A stretch of 64,000 nt of DNA from Astropecten irregularis. Taxonomy: Eukaryota; Echinodermata; Asteroidea; Paxillosida; Astropectinidae. Location: positions 16,244,001 through 16,308,000 of the forward strand of contig OZ020248.1 in assembly GCA_963971285.1 (NCBI GenBank), in the 5' to 3' direction. Below, piece by piece: positions 10,947-24,518 of this stretch. The position numbers were made by a program, and so were the translations under genes. The notes beneath the pieces are model-generated. The model saw only the letters and a program-made list of their open reading frames with translations. It was not told the origin of the DNA and did not search any database. How positions within the stretch are numbered: the stretch's first letter is position 1; each line of letters begins with the position of its first letter.

Positions 10947-12312
10947 TATTTTTTTTGAGTTTGTTCTGTGGCCCATAGACTTTGTGCACAGATTTTTTCT
11001 GCGCGGCACTTTGGTTACTTTAAAACAGCCGATCTTAACCAAACTTGGTCTGAATGAAGTCCATATAGGGTAGTTGTGCCCCAAAACTTTTCACCATCAT
11101 GACGTCAAAACTTGATCTTATATGATTTTTTTAAAATATGGTATAGCCCGTTCACTTTGTACACAGATTACGTGAACGTGGTCGTTGTACAAAACATAAA
11201 GCTCGATCAATTTCCCATACACTATGTACAGTGTACATGTAGGCCTACGTACGCAATTCACTGTGTATAACATACAATGCACATGTCCGATTGCGTGACA
11301 CAAAACGTCGTTTACAACTTGCCATAGTTTGCACGTAATTCCTTTTATATATCATTAAATACCAGCGCCAAATCTTAATCGAAATGCTCTCCATGTAGGT
11401 TGCTCTGTACGTGAAAATATTGGTCATTAAATAAAACATACGATTTAAACAACATAAATACAAGGCGCGTTCAGATGTTTGATTGCCTGGATTATATATG
11501 CCGTTTTTTCATTTACTTCCTTATCATAGTTGCCAGCAAAGCAGCGTAAATGCTGATTTTGACCCGTGTTTTGACCAGACAACCGCGCACGCGCAGCAAT
11601 CTACTTATACCGTTTTCAGTACGTAAGGTTGCACCCAAGTAAATAAACTCCCGTGGACAACAGTGATAAATCCCCAAACTTCAAAAATCGTTAAAAAATA
11701 TACAAAACTCTCACAGCTGTTCAAGTTGCACAGAAAAATGATGCCATGAACATGTAACCTTTCATTTTCTTTTCATTTTATGGTAGGGTGACCGTTGAAT
11801 TTTTGAGTTATACTCATTCTCAGCTGACCACCCCTAAAACAAGGTACGGATCACTCCAGTCAAAGAAGCCATTAAAAAAAAACATCCCTCTGCAAAGCGG
11901 CTGAAATAGACCCACTTTCTCACCCAATTGCATCAAAAACGGTCACAAATGGAAGCCCAGAGACCGGGCAGGAGGTCCAGTGCCATATTTCTTCAATCCT
12001 TCATTTTCATAGCCCTCACAACACTCTTATTTCAAATATATTGAGTGCTTAACTTTTTTTCATGAGCTCGGCGGACCCCTTTTTCCACTACATGTATTTA
12101 CTTGGCTGCACCCGTAATGCAGGATTCAGTTTTCCGAGCGCACGGTTTTGAATAACGCCCTCTTTTGATTAAAACGATAAATCATTTCCCGAAGACGATA
12201 TCATTTATTTGCTGAATCAAACAATATCAGCGATGTGTATTTAATTTGAGAAATATTTTATATCATATGCGGAAAAGCCTTGTGTTCTGTTTTCAACAGA
12301 CACAATCTCTAG
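10947..12312 (+). repeat. Cassette B4
   Basis: B cassette ending in a slightly altered box: AAGCCTTGTGTTCTG with ACAGACACAATCTCTAG. This is a type-1 stem with a type-2-like first base. The body has single-base differences and short indels (for example an extra CC in GATGCCATGAAC) relative to other copies. Confidence 0.85.
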
Positions 12313-14810
12313 TTGGCTTTTCCGATTTTAATCGGAAAAGGTATTGCGTTTGTTCTGATTTTTTTTTTTTTTGGCTTTTTCGCGCAAGCGAAAAGCCTTT
12401 GTTTCTGTTCTGTTTTTTTTTTTTTTTCTTCCTTCCTCTTCCTCTTCTTGTCGCCAAATTCCCATAGACAAAGCACGGGGGTATTCTGCACCCCACTTTG
12501 GCCATTTTTAAACAGCTGATTTTAACCAAACTTGGTCTGAAGGAAGTCCATCTAGGGTAGTTGTGTCCCGAAACTTTTCGACATCATGACGTCATTACTT
12601 GATTTTATATGAATTTTTAAATATTTCTCACAGCCCGTTAACTTTGTACTCAGATTACGTGACAATATGGTCCTGTACAAAACATATGATGCTCGAATGA
12701 CTCAATCTCCCCATACGTGTACACTACACTGTACGTACGTATTTCACTGCACTGTATGTGTATGGCATTCATAATAATGTCCGCGGATTGCGTGGCTCGA
12801 TCAAAACTTCGTTTATAATCTTGCCATAGACATTTTCATGTAAGACTTTTATATATCGTTAAATACCAGCACCAAATATCGAAATGCTATCGATGTAGGT
12901 TGCCGTATTGTACCTCATTTTATGGGTTGCGTTTATATAAGCTATACATGTACAACTTAATACTTGGGAAGAGTTGTATGGAAAAGTGCAATGATCCATA
13001 ATTTGTTTTTTTTTTGTACGTGGCAATATGATCAGTTTTACACATGAACAAATTCAATATGTCAGGCCATTTCCCGTAGACTTTAGTGTCATCAGAGTGA
13101 TTTCATGTTCTTGATATGATTTTGTATAAATATTCTATTCAGTAGGCCTATTTATATGCCAAATACAGTCAGCGTCGGTCCCCCCTCGGCCCGACTTCGG
13201 CTGGACGACAATTGTTTGTGCACGCGGTGGTATTTACAAGGCCGTTTCATAGTGGCAACCACCATGCACCGGCAGACCACGATCGGTGGATGGCGGCGCT
13301 GCTGAGCCGACGGCGGCCCGACAGCGTGGCTTGCGCACTGAGTCATGGGCCGGGGCGTGATGTCCGATTGATCGTTCACTCAAAACTATATTTTCCCTCA
13401 TAGACAATGTACGTACGTCTTTGTTTATATCGTTTTCAAACAAAATCTTACTAGACCAGAATTCCATCGATGTACATGTAAGTTGGTACGTATTGTATGT
13501 CAAAGTATGAACGGTCCACGGCATGCTCCTGTCAAGTTCAAGCCGTACAACAACTTATTGGGTTTTTTTCTCACGCTACCCGATTGACATGAAAATAATG
13601 GCTATAGTAAAATGGTACGATGTGACTCAATTCCCCAAAACATGTGTAAAACATATGTATACTGTATGTAAAACTTACATGTCTATTGTCATAGACAATG
13701 CATGTAAGTCTTTTTTTTTATTTACAAACCATAAAATCTTAACCGAAATGCTATCGACGTAGGTTGCGGAGTATTGTATGTCATTTCATGTGTGCTCTTA
13801 AGCTTATAAATACATCTTAACATGAGTTGTGTAAGAAAAAACTGCAACGATCCATGGATTCGTACATGTGTTTTTGTTTGTGAACAGAGTTTTGTATGAT
13901 ATGGTCATTTATAAAACATACGATGTGTTCAGTATTGAATCAATTCCCATACACAACATGTACGTCTTTTCCCTGACGTGTAAAACATGTGATGACATGT
14001 AATGTCCGCCGATTGATTCAAAATACAAAACTTCGTACATGCATACATGTTGCAAAACACGTTAATCTTTTAAAAACGTGTAACTAACCGATAAGGCTGT
14101 TGGAACTTTTATAGTGGTATGACAAAATTGCAATGATCTCCAGACTGCGTACATGTGTTTTTGTTTGTGAACAGAGTTTTGTACTTGAAAATATGGTCCT
14201 CTATGAAATATACGATGTGTAGATGAATTAATTCAAAAATGCAAAAATTGTGCGTCACGTGACAGGGCCTTAAAGGGGCAAACTTTATTATGCCAATTAA
14301 GTTTGAACAAACCCCAGAAGAAGCTCCTCATTTAAAAGAGGTAAGAATTTGCAAATGATTTCGTATTTGTTAAAGATATCGTCTTCACGCAATCATTTGT
14401 CGTACACGATATGCGATTACGCAAAATAATTTTGTATTCGCAAATGATTTTGTATTCGCATCTGATATCACCCTCAAGAAAGTCGAAGAAGATCATCATT
14501 GACGAATACAAAATCAATTTGCGTATTTGCATATGTATACACAAAATGATTACGTACTGGCATGAATAAATGATTTTGTATTCACAAATGATTTTGTATT
14601 CGCTAATGATTTTGTATTCGCAAAACGATTTTGTGTCATTTGCACTTTATTATGCCAATTAAGTTTGATCAAACCCCAGAAGAAGCTCCTCATTTAAAAG
14701 AGGTAAGAACGAGAATCAAAAACCTGAAGTAGCATCTTATTAATAAAGCATGTAATTATATCATATGCGGAAAAGCCTTATGTGCTGTTTCAAACAGCCA
14801 TAAACTCTAG
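12313..14810 (+). repeat. Cassette C1, long and GC-variable
   Basis: It opens with two hairpin modules (TTAATCGG type, then CGCGCAAGCG type) and a TTCC-rich tract. The C body contains about three diverged copies of a motif near ATCGATGTAGGTTGC (12885, 13465, 13750) and a GC-rich patch at 13160-13370. A TTTTGTATTCGCAAATGA-type tandem repeat (14400-14640) lies between two direct repeats that start ACTTTATTATGCC (14282 and 14644). It ends in a type-2 box. Confidence 0.75.
14400..14640 (+). repeat. AT-rich short tandem repeat in cassette C1
   Basis: Repeated variants of GATTTTGTATTCGCAAAT at a spacing near 17-20 bp. Related short stretches occur at 4130-4200 and 27435-27500 just before a box. 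No function is visible. Confidence 0.6.
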
Positions 14811-15896
14811 TTGGCTTTTCCGATTTTAATCGGAAAAGGTATTGCGTTTGTTCTGATTTTTTTTTTTTTTTCTTCTTCTTCTTTTTCTTCTCCTCAAGTC
14901 TATGAGAATTTGTACACGATTGTTCTACGCTCCACTTTGGTCACTTTAAAACAGTCAATCTTAATCAAACTTGGTATAAATAAAGTCCATATAGCAAAGA
15001 TGTGCCCGCGTAAATTACGTCATGATGACGTCATCAGGTGTCACGTGACCAGTGATTTGAATTTAATAATCAAAATCTTTAAAAATCAACAACAAATCAA
15101 CGCTTTGAGATATTAAGTTGATTCTTTCACCAAAAGTGATTGTTAGGCAAGGTCTTTCTTTGTGACACATTACTTGACCTCTGTGACCTCTACTTCCGGT
15201 CAAACAGGAAGTAGCTCCTTATTTAAAAGTGGTAAGAGCTAGGATCATGATTCTTTCACCTATAGACAATGTTAGGCAAGGTCTTTCATTTTTAACACAT
15301 TGCTTGACCTCTGTGACCTCTACTTCCGGTCAAACAGGAAGTAGCTTCTCATTTAAAAGTGGTACGAGCTATGATCATGATTCTTTCACCAAAAGACAAT
15401 GTTAGGCAAGGTCTCTCATTTTTAACACATTGCTTGACCTCTGTGACCTCTACTTCCGGTCAAACAGGAAGTAGCTTCTCATTTAAAAGTGGTACGAGCT
15501 ATGATCATGATTCTTTCGCCAAAAGACAATGTTAGGCAAGGTCTTTCATTTTTAACACATTGCTTGACCTCTGTGACCTCTACTTCCGGTCAAACAGGAA
15601 GTAGCTTCTCATTTAAAAGTGGTACGAGCTATGATCATGATTCTTTCACCAAAAGACAATGTTAGGCAAGGTCTTTCATTTGTGACACATTGCTTGACCT
15701 CTGTGACCTCTACTTCCGGTCAAACAGGAAGTAGCTCATTATTTAAAAGTGGTAAGAGCTAGGATCATAATTCTTTTACCAAAAGACAAATAATGTTAGT
15801 GAAATTCGTTTTTAGTGACAACATTCTTATTGATAAGTAATTTATATCATATGCGGAAAAGCCTTATGTGCTGTTTTCAACAGCCATAAACTCTAG
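14811..15896 (+). repeat. Cassette A4 (five 129-bp units)
   Basis: One hairpin module, a TTC tract and the A body are followed by five 129-bp units, three of which share the private pattern TTTTTAACACATTG. It ends in a type-2 box. From 14871 to CTAG it matches 23493-24518 at a constant offset of 8622, while both neighbours differ. Confidence 0.85.
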
Positions 15897-16782
15897 TTTC
15901 TTCTTCTTTTTCTTCTCCTCAAGTCTATGAGAATTTGTACACGATTGTTCTACGCTCCACTTTGGTCACTTTAAAACACTCAATCTTAACCAAACTTGGT
16001 ATAAATAAAGTCCATATAGCATAGATGTTCCCGCGTAAATTATGTCATGATGACGTCATCAGGTGTCACGTGACCAGCGATTTGAATTTAATAATCAAAA
16101 TCTTTAAAAATCAACAACAAATCAACGGTTTGAGATATTAAGTTGATTCTTTCACCAAAAGTGGTTGTTAGGCAAGGTCTTTCTTTGTGACACATAACTT
16201 GACCTCTGTGACCTCTACTTCCGGTCAAACAGGAAGTAGCTCCTCATTTAAAAGTGGTAAGAGCTAGGATCATGATTCTTTCACCAAAAGTGAATATTAG
16301 ACAAGGTCTTTCTTTGTGACACATTACTTGACCTCAATGACCTTTACTTCCGGTCAAACCGGAAGTTGCTCCTCATTTAAAAGTGGTAAGAGCTACAATC
16401 ATGATTCTTTCACTAAATATCAATGTTAGGCAAGATCTTTCTTTGTGACACATCGCTTGACCTCTGTGACCTCTACTTCCGGTCAAACCGGAAGTTGCTC
16501 CTCATTAAAAAGTTTTTAGAGCTACAATCATGAATCTTTCACTAAATATCAATGTTAGGAAAGATCTTTCTTTGTGACATATTGCTTGACCTTTGTGACC
16601 TCTACTTCCGGTCAAACAGGAAATAGCCTGTCATTTAAAAATCAAAAAGCTACAATCATGATTCTTTCGCCAAATGTCAATGTTAGGGAAGGTCTTTCTA
16701 ATGACACAATTCTGATTGACAAGCAATTTATATCATATGCGGAAAAGCCTTATGTGCTGTTTCAAACAGCCATAAACTCTAG
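15897..16782 (+). repeat. Cassette A5 (four 129-bp units)
   Basis: It lacks a hairpin module: CTAG is followed directly by TTTCTTCTTC. The A body and four 129-bp units follow, several of them of the CCGGAAGTTGC variant. It ends in a type-2 box with loop TCA. Confidence 0.85.
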
Positions 16783-17664
16783 TTGGCTTTTCCGATTTTA
16801 ATCGGAAAAGGTATTGCGTTTGTTCAGATTTTTTTTGGCTTTTTCGATTTCAATCGGAAAAGGTATTGCGTTTGTTCTGATTTTTTTTTTTTTTCTTCTT
16901 CTTCTTCTTCTTCTTTTTCTTCTCCTCAAGTCTATGAGAATTTGTACACGATTGTTCTACGCTCCACTTTGGTCACTTTAAAACAGTCAATCTTAACCAA
17001 ACTTGGTCTAAATAAAGTCCATATAGCATAGATGTGCCCGCGTAAATTACGTCATGATGACGTCATCAGGTGTCATGTGACAAGCGATTTGAATTTAATA
17101 ATCAAATTCTTTAAAAATCAATAAAAAATCTACGGTTTGAGATATTAACTTGATTCTTTTACCAAAAATGATTGTTAGGCAGGGTCTTTCTTTGTTACAC
17201 ATTGCTTGACCTCTGTGACCTCTACTTCCGGTCAAACAGGAAGTAGCTCCTCATTTAAAAGTGGTAAGAGCTATGATTATGATTCTTTCACCTATAGACA
17301 ATGTTAGGCAAGGTCTTTCTTTGTTACACATTACTTGACCTCTGTGACCTCTACTTCCGGTCAAACAGGAAGTAACTCCTCATTTAAAAGTGGTAAGAGC
17401 TTTGATCATGATTCTTTCACCAAAAGTCAATGTTAGGCAAGGTATTTCTTTGTGACACATTACTTGACCTCTGTGACCTCTACTTCCGGTCAAACAGGCA
17501 GTAGCTCCTCATTTAAAAGTGGTTAGAGCTATGATCATAATTATTTTACCAAAAGGCAAATAATGTTAGGGAAATTCGTTTTTAGTGACAAAATTCTTGA
17601 TAAAGTGATTTATGTCATATGCGGAAAAGCCTTATGTGCTGTTTTCAACAGCCATAAACTCTAG
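16783..17664 (+). repeat. Cassette A6 (three 129-bp units)
   Basis: Two hairpin modules (starting 16783 and 16837) are followed by a TTC tract, an A body like that of A1 and three 129-bp units. It ends in a type-2 box. Confidence 0.85.
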
Positions 17665-19018
17665 TATTTTTTTTGAGTTTGTTCTGTGGCCCATAGACTT
17701 TGTACACAGATTTTTCTGCGCGGCACTTTGGTTACTTTAAAACAGCCGATCTTAACCAAACTTGGTCTGAATGAAGTCCATATAGGGTAGTTGTGCCCCG
17801 AAACTTTTCACTATCATGACGTCAAAACTTGATTTGATATGATTTTTTAAAAATATTTTATAGCCCGTTCACTTTGTACACAGATTACGTGAACGTGGTC
17901 GTTGTACAGAACATAAAGCTCGATCAATTTCCCATACACTATGAACAGTGTACATGTAGGCCTACGTACGCAATTCACTGTGTATAACATACAATGCACA
18001 TGTCCGATTGCGTGACACAAAACGTCGTTTACAACTTGCCATAGTTTGCACGTAATTCCTTTTATATATCATTAAATACCAGCACCAAATCTTAATCGAA
18101 ATGCTATCGATTTAGGTTGCTCTGTACGCGAAAATATTGGTCATTAAATAAAACATACGATTTAAACAACATAAATACAAGGCGCGTTCAGATGTTTGAT
18201 TGCCTGGATTATATATGCCGTTTTTTTATTTACTTCCTTATCATAGTTGCCAGCAAAGCGGCGTAAATGCTCATTTGGACCCGTGTTTTGACCAGACAAC
18301 CGCGCACGCGCAGCAATCTACTTATACCGTTTTCAGTACGTAAGGTTGCACCCAAGTAAATAAACTCCCGTGGACAAGTGATAAATCCCCAAACTTTAAA
18401 AATCGTTACAAAATATACAGAACTCTCACAGCTGTTCAAGTTGCACAGAAAAAAGACGATAAACATGTAACCTTTCATTTTCTTTTCATTTTATGGTAGG
18501 GTGACCGTTGAATTTTTAAGTTATACTCATTCTCAGCTGACCACCCCTAAAACAAGGTACGGATCACTCCAGTCAAAGAAGCCATTTACAAAAAAAAAAA
18601 AAACATCCCTCTGCAAAGCGGCTGAAATAGACCCACTTTCTCACCCAATTGCATCAAAAATGGTCACAAATGGAAGCCCAGAGACCGGGCAGGAGGTCCA
18701 GTGCCATATTTCTTCAATCCTTCATTTCCATAGCTCTCACAACTCTCTTATTTCAAATATATTGAGTGCTTAACTTTTATTCATGAGCTCGGCGGACCCA
18801 TTTTGCCACTTCATGTATTTACTTGGCTGCACCCGTATTTTCCGAGCGCACGGTTTTGAATAACGCCCTCTTTTGATTAAAACGAGAAATCATTTCCCGA
18901 AGACGATATCATTTACTTGCTGAATCAAACAACATCAGCGATGTGTATTTAATTTGAGAAATATTTTATATTATGCGGAAAAGCCATGTGTTCTGTTTTC
19001 AACAGACACAACCTCTAG
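17665..19018 (+). repeat. Cassette B5
   Basis: Standard B cassette ending in a type-1 box with ATATTATGCGG (TATATCA lost). The A-run after AAGAAGCCATT is longer than in other copies. This shifts the small reading frame and argues against coding. Confidence 0.85.
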
Positions 19019-20349
19019 TATTTTTTTTGAGTTTGTGCTGTGGCCCATAGACTTTGTACACAGATTTTTCTGCGCGGCACTTTGGTTACTTTTAAACAGC
19101 CGATCTTAACCAAACTTGGCCTGAATGAAGTCCGTATAGGGTAGTTGTGCCCCGAAACTTTTCATCATCATGACGTCAAAACTTGATTTTATATGATTTT
19201 TTTAAAATATTGTATAGCCCGTTCACTTTGTACACAGATTACGTGAACGTGGTCGTTGTACAAAACATAAAGCTCGATCAATTTCCCATACACTATGTAC
19301 AGTGTACATGTAGGCCTACGTACGCAATTCACTGTGTATAACATACAATGCACATGTCCGATTGCGTGACACAAAACGTCGTTTACAACTTGCCATAGTT
19401 TGCACGTAATTCCTTTTTATATATCATTAAATACCAGCACCAAATCTTAATCGAAATGCTATCGATGTAGGTTGCTCTGTACGCGAAAATATTGGTCATT
19501 AAAAAAAGCATACGATTTAAACAACATAAATACAAGGCGCGTTCAGATGTTTGATTGCCTGGATTATATATGCCGTTTTTTCATTTACTTCCTTATCATA
19601 GTTGCAAGCAAAGCAGCGTAAATGCTGATTTTGAGCCGTGTTTTGACCAGACAACCGCGCACGCGCAGCAATCTACTTATACCGTTTTCAGTACGTAAGG
19701 TTGCACCCAAGTAAATAAACTCCCGTAGACAACAGTGATAAATCCTCAAACTTCAAAAATCGTTAAAAAATATACAGAACTCTCACAGCTGTTCAAGTTG
19801 CACAGAAAAATGATGATGAACATGTAACCTTTCATTTTCTTTTCATTTTATGGTAGAGTGACCGTTGAATGTTTGAGTTATACTCATTCTCAGCTGACCA
19901 CCCCTAAAACAAGGTACGGATCACTCCAGTCAAAGAAGCCATTAAAAAAAAAAACATCCCTCTGCAAAGCGGCTGAAATAGACCCACTTTCTCACCCAAT
20001 TGCATCAAAAAATGGTCACAAATGGAAGCCCAGAGTCCAGGCAGGAGGTCCAGTGCCATATTTCTTCAATCCTTCATTTTCATAGCTCTCACAACTCTCT
20101 TATTTCAAATATATTGAGGGCTTAACTTTTATTCATGAGCTCGGCGGACCGATTTTGCCACTACATGTATTTACTTGGCTGCACCCGTAATGCAGGATTC
20201 AGTTTTCCGAGCGCACGGTTTTGAATAACGCCCTCTTTTGATTAAAACGAGAAATCATTTCCCGAAGACGATATCATTTAATTTCAGAAATATTTTATAT
20301 CATATGCGGAAAAGCCATGTGTTCTGTTTTCAACAGACACAACCTCTAG
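19019..20349 (+). repeat. Cassette B6
   Basis: B cassette directly after B5. The end is shortened (ATATCATTTAATTTCAG, with the usual ATTTGCTGAATCAAAC stretch missing). It ends in a type-1 box. Confidence 0.85.
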
Positions 20350-21123
20350 TTTTTTTTTCTTCTTCTTCTTTTTCTTCTCCTCAAGTCTATGAGAATTTGT
20401 ACACGATTGTTCTACGCTCCACTTTGGTCACTTTAAAACAGTCAATCTTAACCAAACTTGGTATAAATAAAGTCCATATAGAATAGATGTGCCCGCGTAA
20501 ATTACGTCATGATGACGTCATCAGGTGTCACGTGACCAGCGATTTGAATTTAATAATCAAAATCTTTAAAAATCAACAACAAATCAACGGTTTGAGATAT
20601 TAAGTTGATTCTTTCACCAAAAGTGATTGTTAGGCAAGGTCTTTCTTTGTGACACATTACTTGACCTCTGTGACCTCTACTTCCGGTCAAACAGGAAGTA
20701 GCTCCTTATTTAAAAGTGGTAAGAGCTAGGATCATGATTCTTTCACCTATAGACAATGTTAGGCAAGGTCTTTCATTTTTAACACATTGCTTGACCTCTG
20801 TGACCTCTACTTCCGGTCAAACAGGAAGTAGCTTCTCATTTAAAAGTGGTACGAGCTATGATCATGATTCTTTCACCAAAAGACAATTTTAGGCAAGGTC
20901 TTTAATTTGTGACACATTGCTTGACCTCTGTGACCTCTACTTCCGGTCAAACAGGAAGTAGCTCATTATTTAAAAGTGGTAAGAGCTAGGATCATAATTC
21001 TTTTACCAAAAGACAAATAATGTTTGTGAAATTCGTTTTTAGTGACAAAATTTTTATTGATAAGTAATTTATATCATATGCGGAAAAGCCTTATGTGCTG
21101 TTTTCAACAGCCATAAACTCTAG
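20350..21123 (+). repeat. Cassette A7 (three 129-bp units)
   Basis: There is no hairpin module. It has a T/TTC tract, an A body and three 129-bp units that resemble the first, second and last units of A4. This is what internal loss of units from an A4-like cassette would produce. It ends in a type-2 box. Confidence 0.85.
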
Positions 21124-22477
21124 TATTTTTTTTGAGTTTGTTCTGTGGCCCATAGACTTTGTACACAGATTTTTCTGCGCGGCACTTTGGTTACTTTAAA
21201 ACAGCCGATCTTAACCAAACTTGGCCTGAATGAAGTCCATATAGGGTAGTTGTGCCCCGAAACTTTTCATCATCATGACGTAAAAACTTGATTTTATATG
21301 ATTTTTTTAAAATATTGTATAGCCCGTTCACTTTGTACACAGATTACGTGAACGTGGTCGTTGTACAAAACATAAAGCTCGATCAATTTCCCATACACTA
21401 TGTACAGTGTACATGTAGGCCTACGTACGCAATTCACTGTGATAACATACAATGCACATGTCCGATTCCGTGACACAAAACGTCGTTTACAACTTGCCAT
21501 AGTTTGCACGTAATTCCTTTTATATATCATTAAATACCAGCACCAAATCTTAATCGAAATGCTCTCGATGTAGGTTGCTCTGAGTACGTGAAAATATTGG
21601 TCATTAAATAAAACATACGATTTAAACAACATAAATACAAGGCGCGTTCAGATGTTTGATTGCCTGGATTATATATGCCGTTTTTTCATTTACTTCCTTA
21701 TCATAGTTGCCAGCAAAGCAGCGTAAATGCTGATTTTGAGCCGTGTTTTGACCAGACAACCACGCACGCGCAGCAATCTACTTATACCGTTTTCAATACG
21801 TAAGGTTGCACCCAAGTAAATAAACTCCCGCGGACAACAGTGATAAATCCCCAAACTTCAAAAATCGTTAAAAAATATACAGAACTCTCACAGCTGTTCA
21901 AAATGCACAGAAAAATGATGATGAACATGCAACCTTTCATTTTCTTTTCATTTTATGGTAGGGTGACGTTTGAATTTTTGATTTATACTCATTCTCAGCT
22001 GACCACCCCTAAAACAAGGTACGGATCACTCCAGTCAAAGAAGCCATTTAAAAAAAAAACATCCCTCTGCAATGCGGCTGAAATAGACCCACTTTCTCAC
22101 CCAATTGCATCAAAAATGGTCACAAATGGAAAGCCCAGAGACCGGGCAGGAGGTCCAGTGCCGTATTTCTTCAATCCTTCATTTTCATAGCTCTCACAAC
22201 TCTCTTATTTCAAATATATTGAGTGCTTAACTTTTATTCATGAGCTCGGCGGACCCATTTGGCCACTACATGTATTTACTTGGCTGCACCCGTATTTTCC
22301 GAGCGCACGGTTTTGAATAACGCCCTCTTTTGATTAAAACGAGAAATCATTTCCCGAAGACGATATCATTTATTTGCTGAATCAAACAACATCAGCGATG
22401 TGTATTTAATTTGAGAAATATTTTATATCATATGCGGAAAAGCCATGTGTTCTGTTTTCAACAGACACAACCTCTAG
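21124..22477 (+). repeat. Cassette B7
   Basis: Standard B cassette ending in a type-1 box. A base lost in CACTGTGATAAC joins two minus-strand frames that are separate in the other copies. This is chance variation, not conserved coding. Confidence 0.85.
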
Positions 22478-23487
22478 TTGGCTTTTCCGATTTTAATCGG
22501 AAAAGGTATTGCGTTTGTTCTGATTTTTTTTTTTGGCTTTTTCGATTTTAATCGGAAAAGGTATTGCGTTTGTTCTGATTTTTTTTTTTTTTCTTCTTCT
22601 TCTTCTTCTTCTTTTTCTTCTCCTCAAGTCTATGAGAATTTGTACACGATTGTTCTACGCTCCACTTTGGTCACTTTAAAACAGTCAATCTTAACCAAAC
22701 TTGGTATAAATAAAGTCCATATAGCATAGATGTGCCCGCGTAAATTACGTCATCACGACGTCATCAGGTGTCATGTGACCAGCGATTTGAATTTAATAAT
22801 CAAAATCTTTAAAAATCAACAAAAAATCAACGGTTTGAGATATTAGGTTGATTCTTTCACCAAAAGTGATTGTTAGGCAAGGTCTTTCTTTGTGACACAT
22901 TACTTGACCTCTGTGACCTCTACTTCCGGTCAAACAGGAAGTAGCTCCTAATTTAAAAGTGGTAAGAGCTACAATCATGATTCTTTCACTAAATATTAAT
23001 GTTAGGCAAGATCTTTCTTTGTGACACATCGCTTGACCTCTGTGACCTCTACTTCCGGTCAAACCGGAAGTTGCTCCTCATTTAAAAGTGGTTAGAACTA
23101 GGATCATGATTCTTTCACCAAAAGTGAACGTAAGGCAAGGTCTTTCTTTGTGACACATTACTTGACCTCGATGACCTTTACTTCCGGTCAAACCGGAAGT
23201 TGCTCCTCATCTAAAAGTGGTAAGAGCTACAATCATGAATCTTTCACTAAATATCAATGTAAGGCAAGATCTTTCTTTGTGACACATTGCTTGACCTCTG
23301 TGACCTCTACTTCCGGTCAAACAGGAAGTAGCTTGTCATTTAAAAGTAGAAAAGCTACAATCATGATTCTTTCTCCAAATGTCAATGTTAGGGAAGGTCT
23401 TTCTAATGACACAATTCTGATTGACAAGCAATTTATATCATATGCGGAAAAGCCTTATGTGCTGTTTCAAACAGCCATAAACTCTAG
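22478..23487 (+). repeat. Cassette A8 (four 129-bp units)
   Basis: Two hairpin modules (starting 22478 and 22535), a TTC tract, an A body and four 129-bp units rich in the CCGGAAGTTGC variant. It ends in a type-2 box with loop TCA. Confidence 0.85.
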
Positions 23488-24518
23488 TTTTTTCTTCTTC
23501 TTCTTTTTCTTCTCCTCAAGTCTATGAGAATTTGTACACGATTGTTCTACGCTCCACTTTGGTCACTTTAAAACAGTCAATCTTAATCAAACTTGGTATA
23601 AATAAAGTCCATATAGCAAAGATGTGCCCGCGTAAATTACGTCATGATGACGTCATCAGGTGTCACGTGACCAGTGATTTGAATTTAATAATCAAAATCT
23701 TTAAAAATCAACAACAAATCAACGCTTTGAGATATTAAGTTGATTCTTTCACCAAAAGTGATTGTTAGGCAAGGTCTTTCTTTGTGACACATTACTTGAC
23801 CTCTGTGACCTCTACTTCCGGTCAAACAGGAAGTAGCTCCTTATTTAAAAGTGGTAAGAGCTAGGATCATGATTCTTTCACCTATAGACAATGTTAGGCA
23901 AGGTCTTTCATTTTTAACACATTGCTTGACCTCTGTGACCTCTACTTCCGGTCAAACAGGAAGTAGCTTCTCATTTAAAAGTGGTACGAGCTATGATCAT
24001 GATTCTTTCACCAAAAGACAATGTTAGGCAAGGTCTCTCATTTTTAACACATTGCTTGACCTCTGTGACCTCTACTTCCGGTCAAACAGGAAGTAGCTTC
24101 TCATTTAAAAGTGGTACGAGCTATGATCATGATTCTTTCGCCAAAAGACAATGTTAGGCAAGGTCTTTCATTTTTAACACATTGCTTGACCTCTGTGACC
24201 TCTACTTCCGGTCAAACAGGAAGTAGCTTCTCATTTAAAAGTGGTACGAGCTATGATCATGATTCTTTCACCAAAAGACAATGTTAGGCAAGGTCTTTCA
24301 TTTGTGACACATTGCTTGACCTCTGTGACCTCTACTTCCGGTCAAACAGGAAGTAGCTCATTATTTAAAAGTGGTAAGAGCTAGGATCATAATTCTTTTA
24401 CCAAAAGACAAATAATGTTAGTGAAATTCGTTTTTAGTGACAACATTCTTATTGATAAGTAATTTATATCATATGCGGAAAAGCCTTATGTGCTGTTTTC
24501 AACAGCCATAAACTCTAG
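23488..24518 (+). repeat. Cassette A9, near-identical to A4
   Basis: From 23493 it matches 14871-15896 at offset 8622, including all five 129-bp units and the type-2 box. It lacks A4's leading hairpin module, so the match starts in the T/TTC tract just after CTAG and stops at the next CTAG. Confidence 0.85.

Noticed and set aside
13152-13403. Frames over the GC-rich patch of cassette C1
   Set aside because: The copy at 29.8-30.0 kb does not keep any of the frames.
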